40,247 bases of DNA from positions 1 through 40,247 of IMG/VR virus record IMGVR_UViG_3300031251_000056; one strand, given 5' to 3'. The position numbers were made by a program, and so were the translations under genes. This document shows, in pieces, positions 29,019-37,705 of the stretch (position 1 is the first letter of the stretch; each line of letters opens with the position of its first letter). The stretch is from a virus. Under the pieces are notes generated by a model, which was not told the DNA's origin, did no database searches, and worked only from the letters and a program-made list of their open reading frames with translations.

Positions 29019-29846
29019 GTGGCAAACGGAATCACCTGGACCGGCGAGGTTCTTTTCACTGATAGCAGTGATGTTGGTACTACGGGTGTCGCGACTTTGA
29101 CGTTGACGCCTTCGGTGGGTGTGTCGAATCTTCCGGCTCTGGTGGCCGGTAATCCTGGCCCTCCTCCGACGCTGCGTAACGTGACGGTGAATCAGGTGTC
29201 GTATGGCACGACGCCGCCGGCTAGTACGTGGACGTTGGTGACTGCGGGTAGTGCGGGTGTGGCGTCGGTCTATGACTTGACCCTGTATGTCAACTCGGGG
29301 CAGGCGGGCACGTCGGGCACGTTCACGATTGCGGGGGCGACTGACTTCTCGGGCACTCCGACGAATGCTTACACGCTGGTCTACAACAGCAGCACGAGCA
29401 AGTGGGCTGTGTCGGCGCAGATGGTGGGCAACTTGTTTGTGCCGTCTTCGTACACGTCGGCTTCGACTAGCGGCACGAACAGCCAGTCCACTTTGGCTTC
29501 GTTGACTGTGCCGTCTCAGCCGTTCGACTGGTATCCGGTTGTTCACGGCCAGGCGGTGGCGACGGGCACGGTGAACACGCATGTCGATTTGGTGTGCCGG
29601 ATCAATAACTCCACGACAGGCAACCAGGTCGGTTACGGGCGCGGCGTGACTGGGGCTACCCCGCCGCCAACCACGTTGATCCCGGCGTTCGGCTCGGCCC
29701 TGTCTGGCGGTTATGGGCTGGTGTCTGCGGGTAGTGCCGCGACGGTCTATTTCATCGCGACACAAACGGCGACCACTTCCGATGCGTGGGCAGTCTCTAA
29801 CAGCACTTGCGCTTTCACGGTTCAGGTCCAACCGACTCTGACTTAG
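29019..29846 (+). CDS. Minor tail protein, 275 aa
   Basis: Starts at GTG 29019 (MANGITWTGEVLFTDSSDVG), eight bases after GGGGA; a frame-compatible TTG at 29001 lies inside the repeat and is less likely. All-beta and Ser/Thr/Gly-rich, with ASVYDLTLYVNSGQAGTSGT, SSTSKWAVSAQMVGNLFVPS (about 125-144) and FDWYPVVHGQAVATGTVNTH (about 165-184). No enzyme motif. It follows the tail-tip hub and precedes the 1160-aa fibre, so it is probably part of the distal tail. Confidence 0.7.
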   Translation: MANGITWTGEVLFTDSSDVGTTGVATLTLTPSVGVSNLPALVAGNPGPPPTLRNVTVNQVSYGTTPPASTWTLVTAGSAGVASVYDLTLYVNSGQAGTSGTFTIAGATDFSGTPTNAYTLVYNSSTSKWAVSAQMVGNLFVPSSYTSASTSGTNSQSTLASLTVPSQPFDWYPVVHGQAVATGTVNTHVDLVCRINNSTTGNQVGYGRGVTGATPPPTTLIPAFGSALSGGYGLVSAGSAATVYFIATQTATTSDAWAVSNSTCAFTVQVQPTLT

Positions 29847-29859
29847 TAGAGGGATTTTA

Positions 29860-32800
29860 ATGAGCTACCCGATCACCCCCAATCCGGCCATCCACAATGC
29901 GCCCACGCAGGCGATCAATGCTCCTTCGCCGTTGTCGGCGGGGTTGATTGAGGCGTGGGCGAAGCAGCTTTTCGAGGCTGTTGCCGGCGCGATTGTGAAC
30001 GCTTTGACGGGCGGCTTGATCCCGGCGAGTGACGTGATCGGCGCTACTGACGCCTTCTTGAATCTGTTCAACTTCGGCAATCTGATTTCCACGATCCAAA
30101 CTGATGCGACTAATGCGATCAACTGGCTTGAGTCGCTGATCTCCAGTGTCGGCGGCACTGTGATCGGCGACCTTGAGGCGTTCATCAACGGCTTGACCAG
30201 TGGTGCCGATTTCCAGGGTCTTATCGATGCTATCGCTAACGCGATGGGCCACAGTGGCACGGGGCATACCGCATCTAATATCCTCACTTATCTGGAGAAT
30301 ATTCCCCAGGCTGTGGTGTCGGGTCTTGCGTCTGATCTCTCGACTATCAGCGGCGACATCAATGGCGTGGTGGATAATATCGTTCACGCTCTAGGTGGTC
30401 CTTCTACCGGCAACGCGGTCTCCGACATCATCACTTATCTGGAGAACATTCCGCAGTCTGTGGTGACCGGGCTTGCGTCGGCCCTCTCGGCGAAGGCGCT
30501 CGCGTCGGACCTCCAGGGCGTCATCGACAACATTGCGAACGCGATGGGTCACTCTGGAACGGGTCACACCGTTGCCAACATCCTCACTTATCTTGGAGCA
30601 ATCCCCCAGTCGGTGATCACGAACCTGGCGAGTGATCTGTCGGCGAAGGCTCTGGCGTCGGACCTTCAGGGGGTTATCGACAACATTGCGAACGCTTTGG
30701 GTCACTCTGGCACGGGCCATACTGTCGCTAACATCCTCACTTACCTAGGGTCCATTCCGGCGTCTGTGATTAATGGTGTCCTGAATGCGTTGAACATCCC
30801 CAATATCACCAAGGCTATGTCTACGGACCTGGCGAACCTTTTCGGGATTTCCACCTCCGCTATTTCGTCTGGCCCGAACGTGGTGCCCGATCCCGGCTTT
30901 GAGAACGCCACCTTCTACCTGGGCGGCACTGGCGGCGGCACCTGGAGTCGCTCTACAACTGTTGCCCATACCGGAACGTACTCACTGAAGTGCGTCAGCA
31001 CTAATGCGTATGGCTACCAGTTCCTTGGTGGCAGTGACACGGCCTATCTGACGGTGAAGTGTGTTCCTGGCGACGTTTACTACTTTGAATGCTATGTGTA
31101 CGGTGGCGCGGCTAACGTCGGAACCACCGGCACTATCGCTCTGAATGTTCAAACGTATAATTCCACTGGGGGATATGTCGGCAACATAACCACGGGGGCG
31201 ACGGCAACCGCCAGCACATCTTTCAATGGTGCGTGGACGAAGCTGTCGGGCTATTACACTATCCCTTCGGGTGTCTATTCGTTCGCCCCGTTCGCCTTTG
31301 TTAACTCCGTCAACGCTGGCGATATTTATTACTTCGATGATGTGGTAGTTAAGGAGTACACCCAGACCCAGAACGTGCTCGACGCTTTGTGGAACGGGTT
31401 CGTGGGAGATGTCGCCGGGGTTGGCAAGACTCTGTCTAATGTGTGGGATGCGCTGAAGAGCTTCTTCTCGCAGGCGGTGATCAATCTGATTCCGCATGCG
31501 CGTATCCCGGTGGTGTCGGCTTCGCATGTCACTAACGTGAACCCGAATCTTTTGACAAGTGGTTCGTTCGATAACGCTCAGACGATGCCGACTACCGGCC
31601 AGTGGTCATGGGATAACACTCAGGATCACACCGGTAACTCGGGCGGCTCGGCGAAGTGTGTTGCTAACGGCACTAATATCACGCTGAATAGCAATGCGGT
31701 TCCGGTCGTGCAGGGGGACCAGCTTAGTGCGGGTTGCTGGTTGATGTGGTCTGGTGTGGCCGCGACGGGCACGGCGTTCACTCTGAATCTGCTCACTTAT
31801 CTGGGTAGCACTAATGTTGCGACGATCCCTTTGCAGTCGCTGCTGAATCCTGCCGCAAGTAATGGTTGGGCGTCGGGTGGGGGGACATATTCCGTTCCTG
31901 CCGGCGTGGATACCGTCTATCTTCAGGTGCAGGTCACGTCAACTGTTACCGCCGGTTCGATCTGGTGGGACGACTTGTCTCTCACTAAGACCGGGCCGAT
32001 TTCCGGTGGCCTGGTTTCGGGCCTGACCGGTATCGGCACGACTATCGTCAATGATTTGCAGGGCACGCTTGATGCAATTGGTCAGGCGATCTTCGGTGGC
32101 TCCGGTTCACATACCCCGGCGACTATCGGTGCCGGTGTTGCTAATTTCCCGGCAGAGAACATTGTTATTCTGCCTAACCCGTCTTCTTCGGGTGTCGCGT
32201 TTGATGCGGCTGGGTCTGGCTGGACACCCAACATTACTGCGTCAACTTCACCCGTGGTTGTTTCGGGGACGCACACCTGTGCTGGCAACTTTGCCATCGT
32301 CTGTCTCACGGTTGTCACGTCAAGCTCGGGCAGCGCGTTCCCGGTCACGGTCACCTATGGTGGCGTCACTATGTCGAATATCGGCTCCACTATCGCCTCA
32401 TCGTGGAGTTCCCCGGCGTCGATGACCACCTCGTTTATGTTCGGCCTGTTCAACCCGCCTACAACCACGAATGCGTCGGTTGTTGTAACCGTCACCCCGC
32501 CTTCGGGCGGGTCGGTGTATTCGGTGATCCCGTATTCGCTGTCTTATTCCGGTGTCACTGCTCTCGGGAGCGTCACGAAGGCTAATGGGACTAGTACTAG
32601 CCCGTCTATGACGGCGGCGTCTCTTTCCACGAGCAACAAGTTCGTGCAGATGAACTACATGCAGAAGATCAGCACGGGCGGTACTGAAACCCTGAGTTCG
32701 TACAGTCAGACCAACCGTTACAATCCAGGCAATATCGCCAGTTCTACTGGCCCTCTTGCCGTGGTGTATGGCGATGCGACATCGGCGGCTTCGGTGACGT

Positions 32801-33342
32801 TCTCCGCGACCGCCAGCTACACCGCCGGTAATGCGTTTTGGCGGGGCATGGCCGTGGAGTTGGAGTCGAATGTAGGTTTCCTGGGTTCTGGCTTCAGGGC
32901 TTATTACAACAGTTCTAGCAGTGTTTCGTTTTCCTCCGCGACGAGCGGTGCGGTGGCCCATTCCGGCGTCTTCACTTCCGGCTACACCGGGAACACTAGC
33001 GACTACACCTACAACACTTCCACCTATGCGCTGACTGTCAGTCAGGCTGGTTGGTACATCGTTAAGGTGTGCTATTACCTTCCGCATAGCGGCGGCTCTG
33101 CGTTCACGTTCGGGCCGATGCTGTATCAGAACGGGTACGTGGTTCAGTGGGGTAGCACTATTGTGTATCCCGCTTATGGCGGTACTGACCTGCGGGCAAC
33201 GGATACGTTCCTTGTCTACCTGAATGCGGGTGAAAACATTCAACCTGGATATATGGCCGATGCGGGCGTATCTGTCTCTGGCGATACATATGGAACCAGA
33301 ACTTATTGGTCTGTGTGTTTGGCTAATAGGAGTTTGATTTAG
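29860..33342 (+). CDS. Large minor tail/receptor-binding protein with repeats, two CBM-like domains and a C1q-like tip, 1160 aa
   Basis: Order of parts: N-terminal helical region; four ~50-residue repeats at about residues 118-310 (motif LQGVIDNIANAMGHSGTGHT, then NILTYL, IPQSV, at 118, 167, 218, 269); two carbohydrate-binding-like beta-sandwiches (about 338-505: VVPDPGFENATF ending YYFDDVVVKE; about 560-710: NPNLLTSGSFDN ending WWDDLSLTK); a beta region (about 780-1005); and a C-terminal C1q/TNF-like domain (about 1010-1160: FRAYYNSSSSVSFSSA, GWYIVKVCYYLPHS, YWSVCLANRSLI). This is the layout of a trimeric, sugar-binding tail fibre. ATG follows AGAGGGA. Confidence 0.8.
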   Translation: MSYPITPNPAIHNAPTQAINAPSPLSAGLIEAWAKQLFEAVAGAIVNALTGGLIPASDVIGATDAFLNLFNFGNLISTIQTDATNAINWLESLISSVGGTVIGDLEAFINGLTSGADFQGLIDAIANAMGHSGTGHTASNILTYLENIPQAVVSGLASDLSTISGDINGVVDNIVHALGGPSTGNAVSDIITYLENIPQSVVTGLASALSAKALASDLQGVIDNIANAMGHSGTGHTVANILTYLGAIPQSVITNLASDLSAKALASDLQGVIDNIANALGHSGTGHTVANILTYLGSIPASVINGVLNALNIPNITKAMSTDLANLFGISTSAISSGPNVVPDPGFENATFYLGGTGGGTWSRSTTVAHTGTYSLKCVSTNAYGYQFLGGSDTAYLTVKCVPGDVYYFECYVYGGAANVGTTGTIALNVQTYNSTGGYVGNITTGATATASTSFNGAWTKLSGYYTIPSGVYSFAPFAFVNSVNAGDIYYFDDVVVKEYTQTQNVLDALWNGFVGDVAGVGKTLSNVWDALKSFFSQAVINLIPHARIPVVSASHVTNVNPNLLTSGSFDNAQTMPTTGQWSWDNTQDHTGNSGGSAKCVANGTNITLNSNAVPVVQGDQLSAGCWLMWSGVAATGTAFTLNLLTYLGSTNVATIPLQSLLNPAASNGWASGGGTYSVPAGVDTVYLQVQVTSTVTAGSIWWDDLSLTKTGPISGGLVSGLTGIGTTIVNDLQGTLDAIGQAIFGGSGSHTPATIGAGVANFPAENIVILPNPSSSGVAFDAAGSGWTPNITASTSPVVVSGTHTCAGNFAIVCLTVVTSSSGSAFPVTVTYGGVTMSNIGSTIASSWSSPASMTTSFMFGLFNPPTTTNASVVVTVTPPSGGSVYSVIPYSLSYSGVTALGSVTKANGTSTSPSMTAASLSTSNKFVQMNYMQKISTGGTETLSSYSQTNRYNPGNIASSTGPLAVVYGDATSAASVTFSATASYTAGNAFWRGMAVELESNVGFLGSGFRAYYNSSSSVSFSSATSGAVAHSGVFTSGYTGNTSDYTYNTSTYALTVSQAGWYIVKVCYYLPHSGGSAFTFGPMLYQNGYVVQWGSTIVYPAYGGTDLRATDTFLVYLNAGENIQPGYMADAGVSVSGDTYGTRTYWSVCLANRSLI
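30211..30780 (+). repeat. Four tandem ~50-codon repeats inside the large tail gene
   Basis: Units begin near 30211, 30358, 30511 and 30664. Copies 3 and 4 are nearly identical in DNA across GCTCACT/GTGATC-type blocks and encode the same LQGVIDNIANA-GHSGTGHTVANILTYLG; copy 2 is most divergent (INGVVDNIVHALGGPSTGNA). They look like a recently expanded shaft. Confidence 0.8.
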
Positions 33343-33350
33343 GGGGATGC

Positions 33351-34664
33351 ATGACGTGGAGTACCACACCCAGTAACCCGTCACCTCCTCTTCAGCAGCG
33401 AGCTTGGTATACGACCGTCCCGGCTGTTGTTGCCCCACGTCAGCAGCAGGGCTGGTGGTACATACCGAACCTGGGCATGGTTCTCACTGGGACTGGCAGT
33501 TTGTCGGCGGTGCTGGGTGTTTTGCAGGCGGCGAATCTGGCCGGCGCGGGCACCTTGGTGGTGCAGTTGAATCCGGTCCAACATCTGTCTGCGGTGTTGT
33601 CGGGTTCGGGTGCGTTTACGGCCACGGTGGCGGCGGTTTACACGGTCACACTGAGTGGCAGTGGGACGTTGTCGGCTGTGCTTAATCCTAGTTATGCGGC
33701 TGCGTTGTCTGGTGCGGGTACGTTGTCGGCTTCTGTGAAGACGGCGTTGGCGGCAGCCCTGGCCGGCTCGGGCACTTTGTCGGCAGCCCATGCGGCGTCG
33801 GTGAAGGCGGTGTTGTCCGGTTCGGGAACCTTGTCGGCGGGGTTGGGTTATGCACCCGCCCTGGCTGGTAGCGGAACGCTGTCGGCGGGATACGCGACTA
33901 GTTTGTCCGCTGCGCTGTCGGGTGTCGGGGTGTTGTCGGCTACCGTCGTGCCTCAGTTCGCGTTGTCGGCTGGACTGTCGGGCAGCGGTGCGCTCACGGT
34001 GGTGGTCAACCCGACATTCAACTTGGCCGCAACCATGTCGGGGAGTGGGTCGCTAACCGCTACGCACGGTGCCGCAGGGTCTGCGAGTTGGAGTGGTTCT
34101 GGAACCATATCTGCTACATGTGCATTCCCGACTACGGGCGCGGCCCTTAGCACGTTTGGTAGTCCCGGCTCTTACACCTACACGATCCCGTGGTGGTGTA
34201 ACAAAATTGACGTGATCCTGTTGGGTAGCGGCCAGGGCGGTCGCGGTTCTAACGGAATCAATACTGGCAGGGGCGGTGCTGGCGGTAGCTATGTAGCGGT
34301 GACGATGGTGAGAGGAACCGGCATTCCTTGGTCTACTGCCACTATCACCGGCACGATTGGCGCTCAAGGTTCTGGTGGTGGCGGCGGTGGCGGCTCTGCG
34401 GGTTCCAGTAACCCCACTACTGCCACGGCCACCGGAATGACGAGCCAGTCTGCCGCTGGCGGCACGGGTGAGAGTAACCACAGCCCGAATACCTACGGCG
34501 ACACCCCCGGCAACAAGGTTTTCAACGGCCAGACATATACGGGCGGCACTTTCGCCAATAACACCTTCGGTTATTCACCGGGCGGTGGTGGCGCGGGTGG
34601 CACGTTCGGCGGTGCCGGGTTTGTCAGCGGGTACGGCTGCGCCTGGTTCTACGCCTACCAATAA
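33351..34664 (+). CDS. Fibre protein with twelve GSGTLSA-type repeats and Gly-rich tip, 437 aa
   Basis: After a Pro/Trp/Gln-rich lead (residues 1-40) come twelve LSGSGTLSA-like units (about residues 45-257) spaced around 17-18 residues, including LAGSGTLSA, LSGAGTLSA, LSGVGVLSA, MSGSGSLTA. Regular short strands and Gly turns suggest a fibrous beta-structure. Residues ~270-437 are a Gly/Ser/Thr-rich tip (GSYTYTIPWWCNKIDVILLG, then GSGQGGRGSNGINTGRGGAG), the Gly-rich domain widely seen at mycobacteriophage tail ends. ATG at 33351 is preceded by AGGAG and GGGGG. It overlaps no gene; the previous stop is 8 bp away. Confidence 0.75.
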   Translation: MTWSTTPSNPSPPLQQRAWYTTVPAVVAPRQQQGWWYIPNLGMVLTGTGSLSAVLGVLQAANLAGAGTLVVQLNPVQHLSAVLSGSGAFTATVAAVYTVTLSGSGTLSAVLNPSYAAALSGAGTLSASVKTALAAALAGSGTLSAAHAASVKAVLSGSGTLSAGLGYAPALAGSGTLSAGYATSLSAALSGVGVLSATVVPQFALSAGLSGSGALTVVVNPTFNLAATMSGSGSLTATHGAAGSASWSGSGTISATCAFPTTGAALSTFGSPGSYTYTIPWWCNKIDVILLGSGQGGRGSNGINTGRGGAGGSYVAVTMVRGTGIPWSTATITGTIGAQGSGGGGGGGSAGSSNPTTATATGMTSQSAAGGTGESNHSPNTYGDTPGNKVFNGQTYTGGTFANNTFGYSPGGGGAGGTFGGAGFVSGYGCAWFYAYQ

Positions 34665-34679
34665 TAAACGACTAGAAGG

Positions 34680-34692
34680 ACAACTCAATATG
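34680..34692 (+). repeat. Rightward start-associated repeat, copy 6 (divergent)
   Basis: ACAACTCAATATG ending in the start codon at 34690; two mismatches to the AACAACTGAATATG form. AGAAGGA directly upstream provides the Shine-Dalgarno. Confidence 0.55.
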
Positions 34693-35043
34693 GCAATTGC
34701 TGTCTCAAGTACAAAGACAAGCTTGGCCGCTTCTTACGCGGCACTGGGAGTGTATATCGGCCTCGCCACCGGCGCTCCCGGCTCTACTTCCACCCCTTCC
34801 AGTGAGGTGTCGGGCGGTTCGCCCTCCTACGCCCGGGTCGCGACGACGTGGTCGGCTGGTACGGCGGGTGTGCAGAACGGTACGGCGGTGACGATCAACG
34901 TCCCGACGACCACCACGGTCACCTATGCGCTAACGGCGTCAGCGGCGACGGGCAACGTCATGCTGGACAACTGTGCGGTCACTTCGACCACCTATAACGC
35001 GCAGGGTACTGCTGTTGTGACGCCGACCTATACGCAGTCGTGA
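34690..35043 (+). CDS. Small tail fibre-associated protein, 117 aa
   Basis: Starts ATG at 34690 (MAIAVSSTKTSLAASYAALG); a longer frame to 34468 overlaps the upstream gene and lacks a ribosome-binding site. Residues 15-35 (VYIGLATGAPGSTSTPSSEV) and PSYARVATTWSAGTAGVQNG (about 44-63) match a common small protein of actinophage tail regions that contains SYARV-type and L-T/S-A-S-A-T-G motifs. Beta-rich; probably a tail-fibre piece. It overlaps the next GTG by 4 bp. Confidence 0.7.
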   Translation: MAIAVSSTKTSLAASYAALGVYIGLATGAPGSTSTPSSEVSGGSPSYARVATTWSAGTAGVQNGTAVTINVPTTTTVTYALTASAATGNVMLDNCAVTSTTYNAQGTAVVTPTYTQS

Positions 35044-35405
35044 GCAATGCGGGGGAAGGCGTTCTCAGTCTGGTCATTTGGCCGGCCTATGTCGGGGCTT
35101 GCACTGAGAACCCGGCGGCGATAGGTGGCCTCGTCGCCTATGGGGAACCGGAAACGTCCGACTATCAGCGCGGCATGATCCAGTGGGCGCAAGAGGGTGA
35201 CGACATTGTGGGGCGGGCGTTCATTCGCCTCACTAAGGGGGAGTTCACGCACCTGGCGTATTTCCACGGGCCGGAAGGGCCGGCGATGGGCGGGGCAATG
35301 AAGCTGCCGCATCCCATTGTCTTTGACGGCCCTGGCGTGCTTGAGGTGTATCCGATAACGAATCCCGATCTGCGACTCAACCAGATGCAGGGCAAAGACT
35401 ACTGA
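35040..35405 (+). CDS. Hypothetical protein near tail/lysis boundary, 121 aa
   Basis: Begins MSNAGEGVLSLVIWPAYVGA; contains QEGDDIVGRAFIRLTKGEFT and HLAYFHGPEGPAMGGAMKLP (about 73-92), ending in TNPDLRLNQMQGKDY. Beta-rich and of a type that accompanies tail-fibre genes; I do not recognise a specific family. GTG start overlaps the previous stop (GTGA). The C39-like gene starts 12 bp later. Confidence 0.6.
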   Translation: MSNAGEGVLSLVIWPAYVGACTENPAAIGGLVAYGEPETSDYQRGMIQWAQEGDDIVGRAFIRLTKGEFTHLAYFHGPEGPAMGGAMKLPHPIVFDGPGVLEVYPITNPDLRLNQMQGKDY

Positions 35406-35417
35406 AGGGCTGTTGTT

Positions 35418-36170
35418 ATGAAGCTGGGGAAGAAACCTGCACGGCCAGGGGCTGTGAAGCTGCAACTATCCGACTACTTGGATACTTCTGCGCTACCGAC
35501 GTTGCCAGATAAGTTTGGGCGGGAGAATCTCGTCCCGCATTGGGGGATGCTGGGCAACGATACGGTGGGGGATTGCGCTATCGCCGGCCCGTACCACGAG
35601 ACGATGCTGTGGAACGCCGAGGCTAACCGCCGGATCGATGTCAGTGACGCCGTGGTGCTGCAAACCTACTCGGATGTCACCGGTTACAACCCGGCTGACC
35701 CGTCTACCGATCAGGGAACCGATGTGTCGGTGATGGCGGCGTACCGCCGCAACCACGGCATCGTGGACGCTAACGGCAAGGTTCACAAGATCGGCGCTTA
35801 TGTGTCGCTGACACCTGGCGACCTGACTGAACTGTGGTATGCGCTGTACCTGTTCGACGGCATCGGCATTGGTGTCAAGTTCCCGCAGGAGTGGATGGCT
35901 GCTTTCCGTTACGGCTCGCCGTGGGGTGCGGTCCAGAATCCGACCATTGAGGGCGGCCATTACGTTTCGGGTGTCGGCAAGCACAACGGCGGCATGCTCG
36001 GCGTGGTCACCTGGGGGAAAGTCCAGTGGATGACTCCCGGCGGCTATCAGCAGTTCAACGATGAGACCTACGCCTACCTGACCGAAGAGAAGCTGATCAA
36101 CGGCAAGGACGATCATGGTCTGAATCTGTCGAAGTTGCGGGATGATCTCGTGGCGGTGACTCAGGCGTGA
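35418..36170 (+). CDS. C39/papain-like cysteine peptidase, accessory lysin, 250 aa
   Basis: The N-terminus MKLGKKPARPGAVKLQLSDY and HWGMLGNDTVGDCAIAGPYH (C53 as nucleophile) followed by ETMLWNAE, and GGHYVSGVG (H181), define the Cys-His pair of a C39-like fold; a third acidic or Asn residue is likely near W199-K201. Similar proteins are common beside lysin A in actinobacteriophages and are called protease C39-type lysin A parts. It overlaps lysin A by 4 bp (GTGA). No signal peptide, so it would need the holin to reach peptidoglycan. Activity is inferred. Confidence 0.75.
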   Translation: MKLGKKPARPGAVKLQLSDYLDTSALPTLPDKFGRENLVPHWGMLGNDTVGDCAIAGPYHETMLWNAEANRRIDVSDAVVLQTYSDVTGYNPADPSTDQGTDVSVMAAYRRNHGIVDANGKVHKIGAYVSLTPGDLTELWYALYLFDGIGIGVKFPQEWMAAFRYGSPWGAVQNPTIEGGHYVSGVGKHNGGMLGVVTWGKVQWMTPGGYQQFNDETYAYLTEEKLINGKDDHGLNLSKLRDDLVAVTQA

Positions 36171-37705
36171 TCACCCAGGCCAACGTCCAGTACATGTGGA
36201 CACAGGTCATCAATCCACGGGTGGGTGACCCGTATGTGTGGGGCGGGGTGCTAGACCCGTCAGACCCTACTAAGGGCACAGATTGTTCGGGTGCTGTCGG
36301 CTATGCCGTGCTGGCGCTGCTGTACGGCCCGCAGATGCAGTGGGCTAACCGCCCGTTCTGGACGGGGAGCTTCGCCGGGTTGACGCCCGGTCAGACTGGT
36401 CCGCTCGGGCTGGTGTGTATCGCTTCTCCGCAGGATGCGCCGGCTGATGCGGCGATGGTGGTCGCTATCGACCAGGGGCCGACTGCCGACTCGTCGCACA
36501 TGGTGTGCAACGTGATGGGGACGGGGATTGAGTCGAACGGTAATCGTGGCTTGGTGACTGGCGGGAACGCCACTCCGGTCACGTCGCCGATGTTCAATCA
36601 GTGGTTCTATCTTCCTGGCCCGGTCTCGGCTTCGGGTGGGGACACGTTGTTCGCTGATGTGTCGGAGTTCCAGATGTCGGTGGATGACAGCTACCCGTAT
36701 GAGGTGTTGTCGATCAGGGTGTGTGACGGCACCTATCAGGATCACCACTTCGCGCAGAACTATGCCTGGATGCGGAAGGCTTTGGATGATGGCCGGCTGA
36801 CGATGGGCATCGTCTACTCCTATGTGCGGACTAACGCCGATCAGACCGCCGCCACTGTCAAGTCGATGATCGACGCGAATGGCGGTTTGCATCCCAAGGT
36901 GGTGTTGATGCTCGACGTGGAGTCGGGCGGCAATCCTGCCGGGGACGGCTCTTCGTGGGTTGATGCTTTGTACACCGATCTGGTGGCTTATGCGGGTGAC
37001 CCTCGACGGGTGATCGGCTACGGCAACAAGGGTGACCTCAATTCGATCTGGTTGACGAAGCCGAGTGGTATCCGGCTGATCGTGGCTGGGTACGGTTCGG
37101 ACCCTCATTATCCCGGCGAGATCGCCCACCAGTACACCGATGGCGGTGGTTATGGTGGCGGGCTGCCCGAGGGGTGTAGTCCGTTTGGTAATTGCGACAT
37201 GAATAGCGCGGACGGTTTGTCCCCGCAAGATTTCGCCGCTGCGTGCGGCATCACTACAGGCACTGGAGGTTTCCTGGTGGCGCTTACAGACGCCCAGCAG
37301 CAGGAGTTGTACGACAAGGTCACCGGTATGTGGGCATCGCGTTCAGCTTTCCGGCATGTCGGCGAGGGGGTTATCGATGACACGGTCGGTATCGAACTGA
37401 ATGAGGACGGCAACGTCCATGTCATTGAGACGATTGTGTTGGCGTGGGTCGGCTGGCCTGGCTCCCTGGCTCTACTGAGCGAGGTCGCTAACGCTGATCT
37501 AGTGAAGTTCCCTGAGCGGAAGAATGACGCCGCTTTGGCGAAGCTGGTTTTGAAGAAGTTGGGCGATCCGGTTGCCGCCCCGGTCGCTGCTCCGGTAGTC
37601 GCTGCTCCGGTTGTTGATCCCGCCCCGGCTGCGCCGGCTGCGTCGATCAATTGGTTCAACGTCATCGCGGACGTTGTGAAGTTTCTATCCCAGAAGGGGA
37701 AGTAA
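36167..37705 (+). CDS. lysA: Lysin A: NlpC/P60-like peptidase plus GH25-like muramidase, 512 aa
   Basis: Main endolysin. Residues 1-~150: NlpC/P60-like peptidase with GTDCSGAVGYAV (C40) and DSSHMVCNV (H111). Residues ~160-350: GH25-type (lysozyme-like) barrel beginning FADVSEFQ (D164), with VVLMLDVESG (D250/E252) and GNCDMN (D344), the acidic residues expected of that family. Residues ~375-512: C-terminal region with an AP-rich hinge (PVAAPVAAPVVAAPVVDPAP), probably cell-wall binding. The two domains together cut both stem peptide and glycan. GTG start; next gene begins immediately after the stop. No signal peptide. Confidence 0.88.
   Translation: MITQANVQYMWTQVINPRVGDPYVWGGVLDPSDPTKGTDCSGAVGYAVLALLYGPQMQWANRPFWTGSFAGLTPGQTGPLGLVCIASPQDAPADAAMVVAIDQGPTADSSHMVCNVMGTGIESNGNRGLVTGGNATPVTSPMFNQWFYLPGPVSASGGDTLFADVSEFQMSVDDSYPYEVLSIRVCDGTYQDHHFAQNYAWMRKALDDGRLTMGIVYSYVRTNADQTAATVKSMIDANGGLHPKVVLMLDVESGGNPAGDGSSWVDALYTDLVAYAGDPRRVIGYGNKGDLNSIWLTKPSGIRLIVAGYGSDPHYPGEIAHQYTDGGGYGGGLPEGCSPFGNCDMNSADGLSPQDFAAACGITTGTGGFLVALTDAQQQELYDKVTGMWASRSAFRHVGEGVIDDTVGIELNEDGNVHVIETIVLAWVGWPGSLALLSEVANADLVKFPERKNDAALAKLVLKKLGDPVAAPVAAPVVAAPVVDPAPAAPAASINWFNVIADVVKFLSQKGK

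Noticed and set aside
30211-30780. Tandem repeats as a possible CRISPR or mobile element
   Set aside because: They are in frame, encode a conserved peptide unit and lie fully inside the tail gene.
34468-34689. N-terminal extension of the 117-aa tail protein
   Set aside because: Overlaps the upstream fibre gene by about 200 bp; AGAAGGA with ATG at 34690 fits better.
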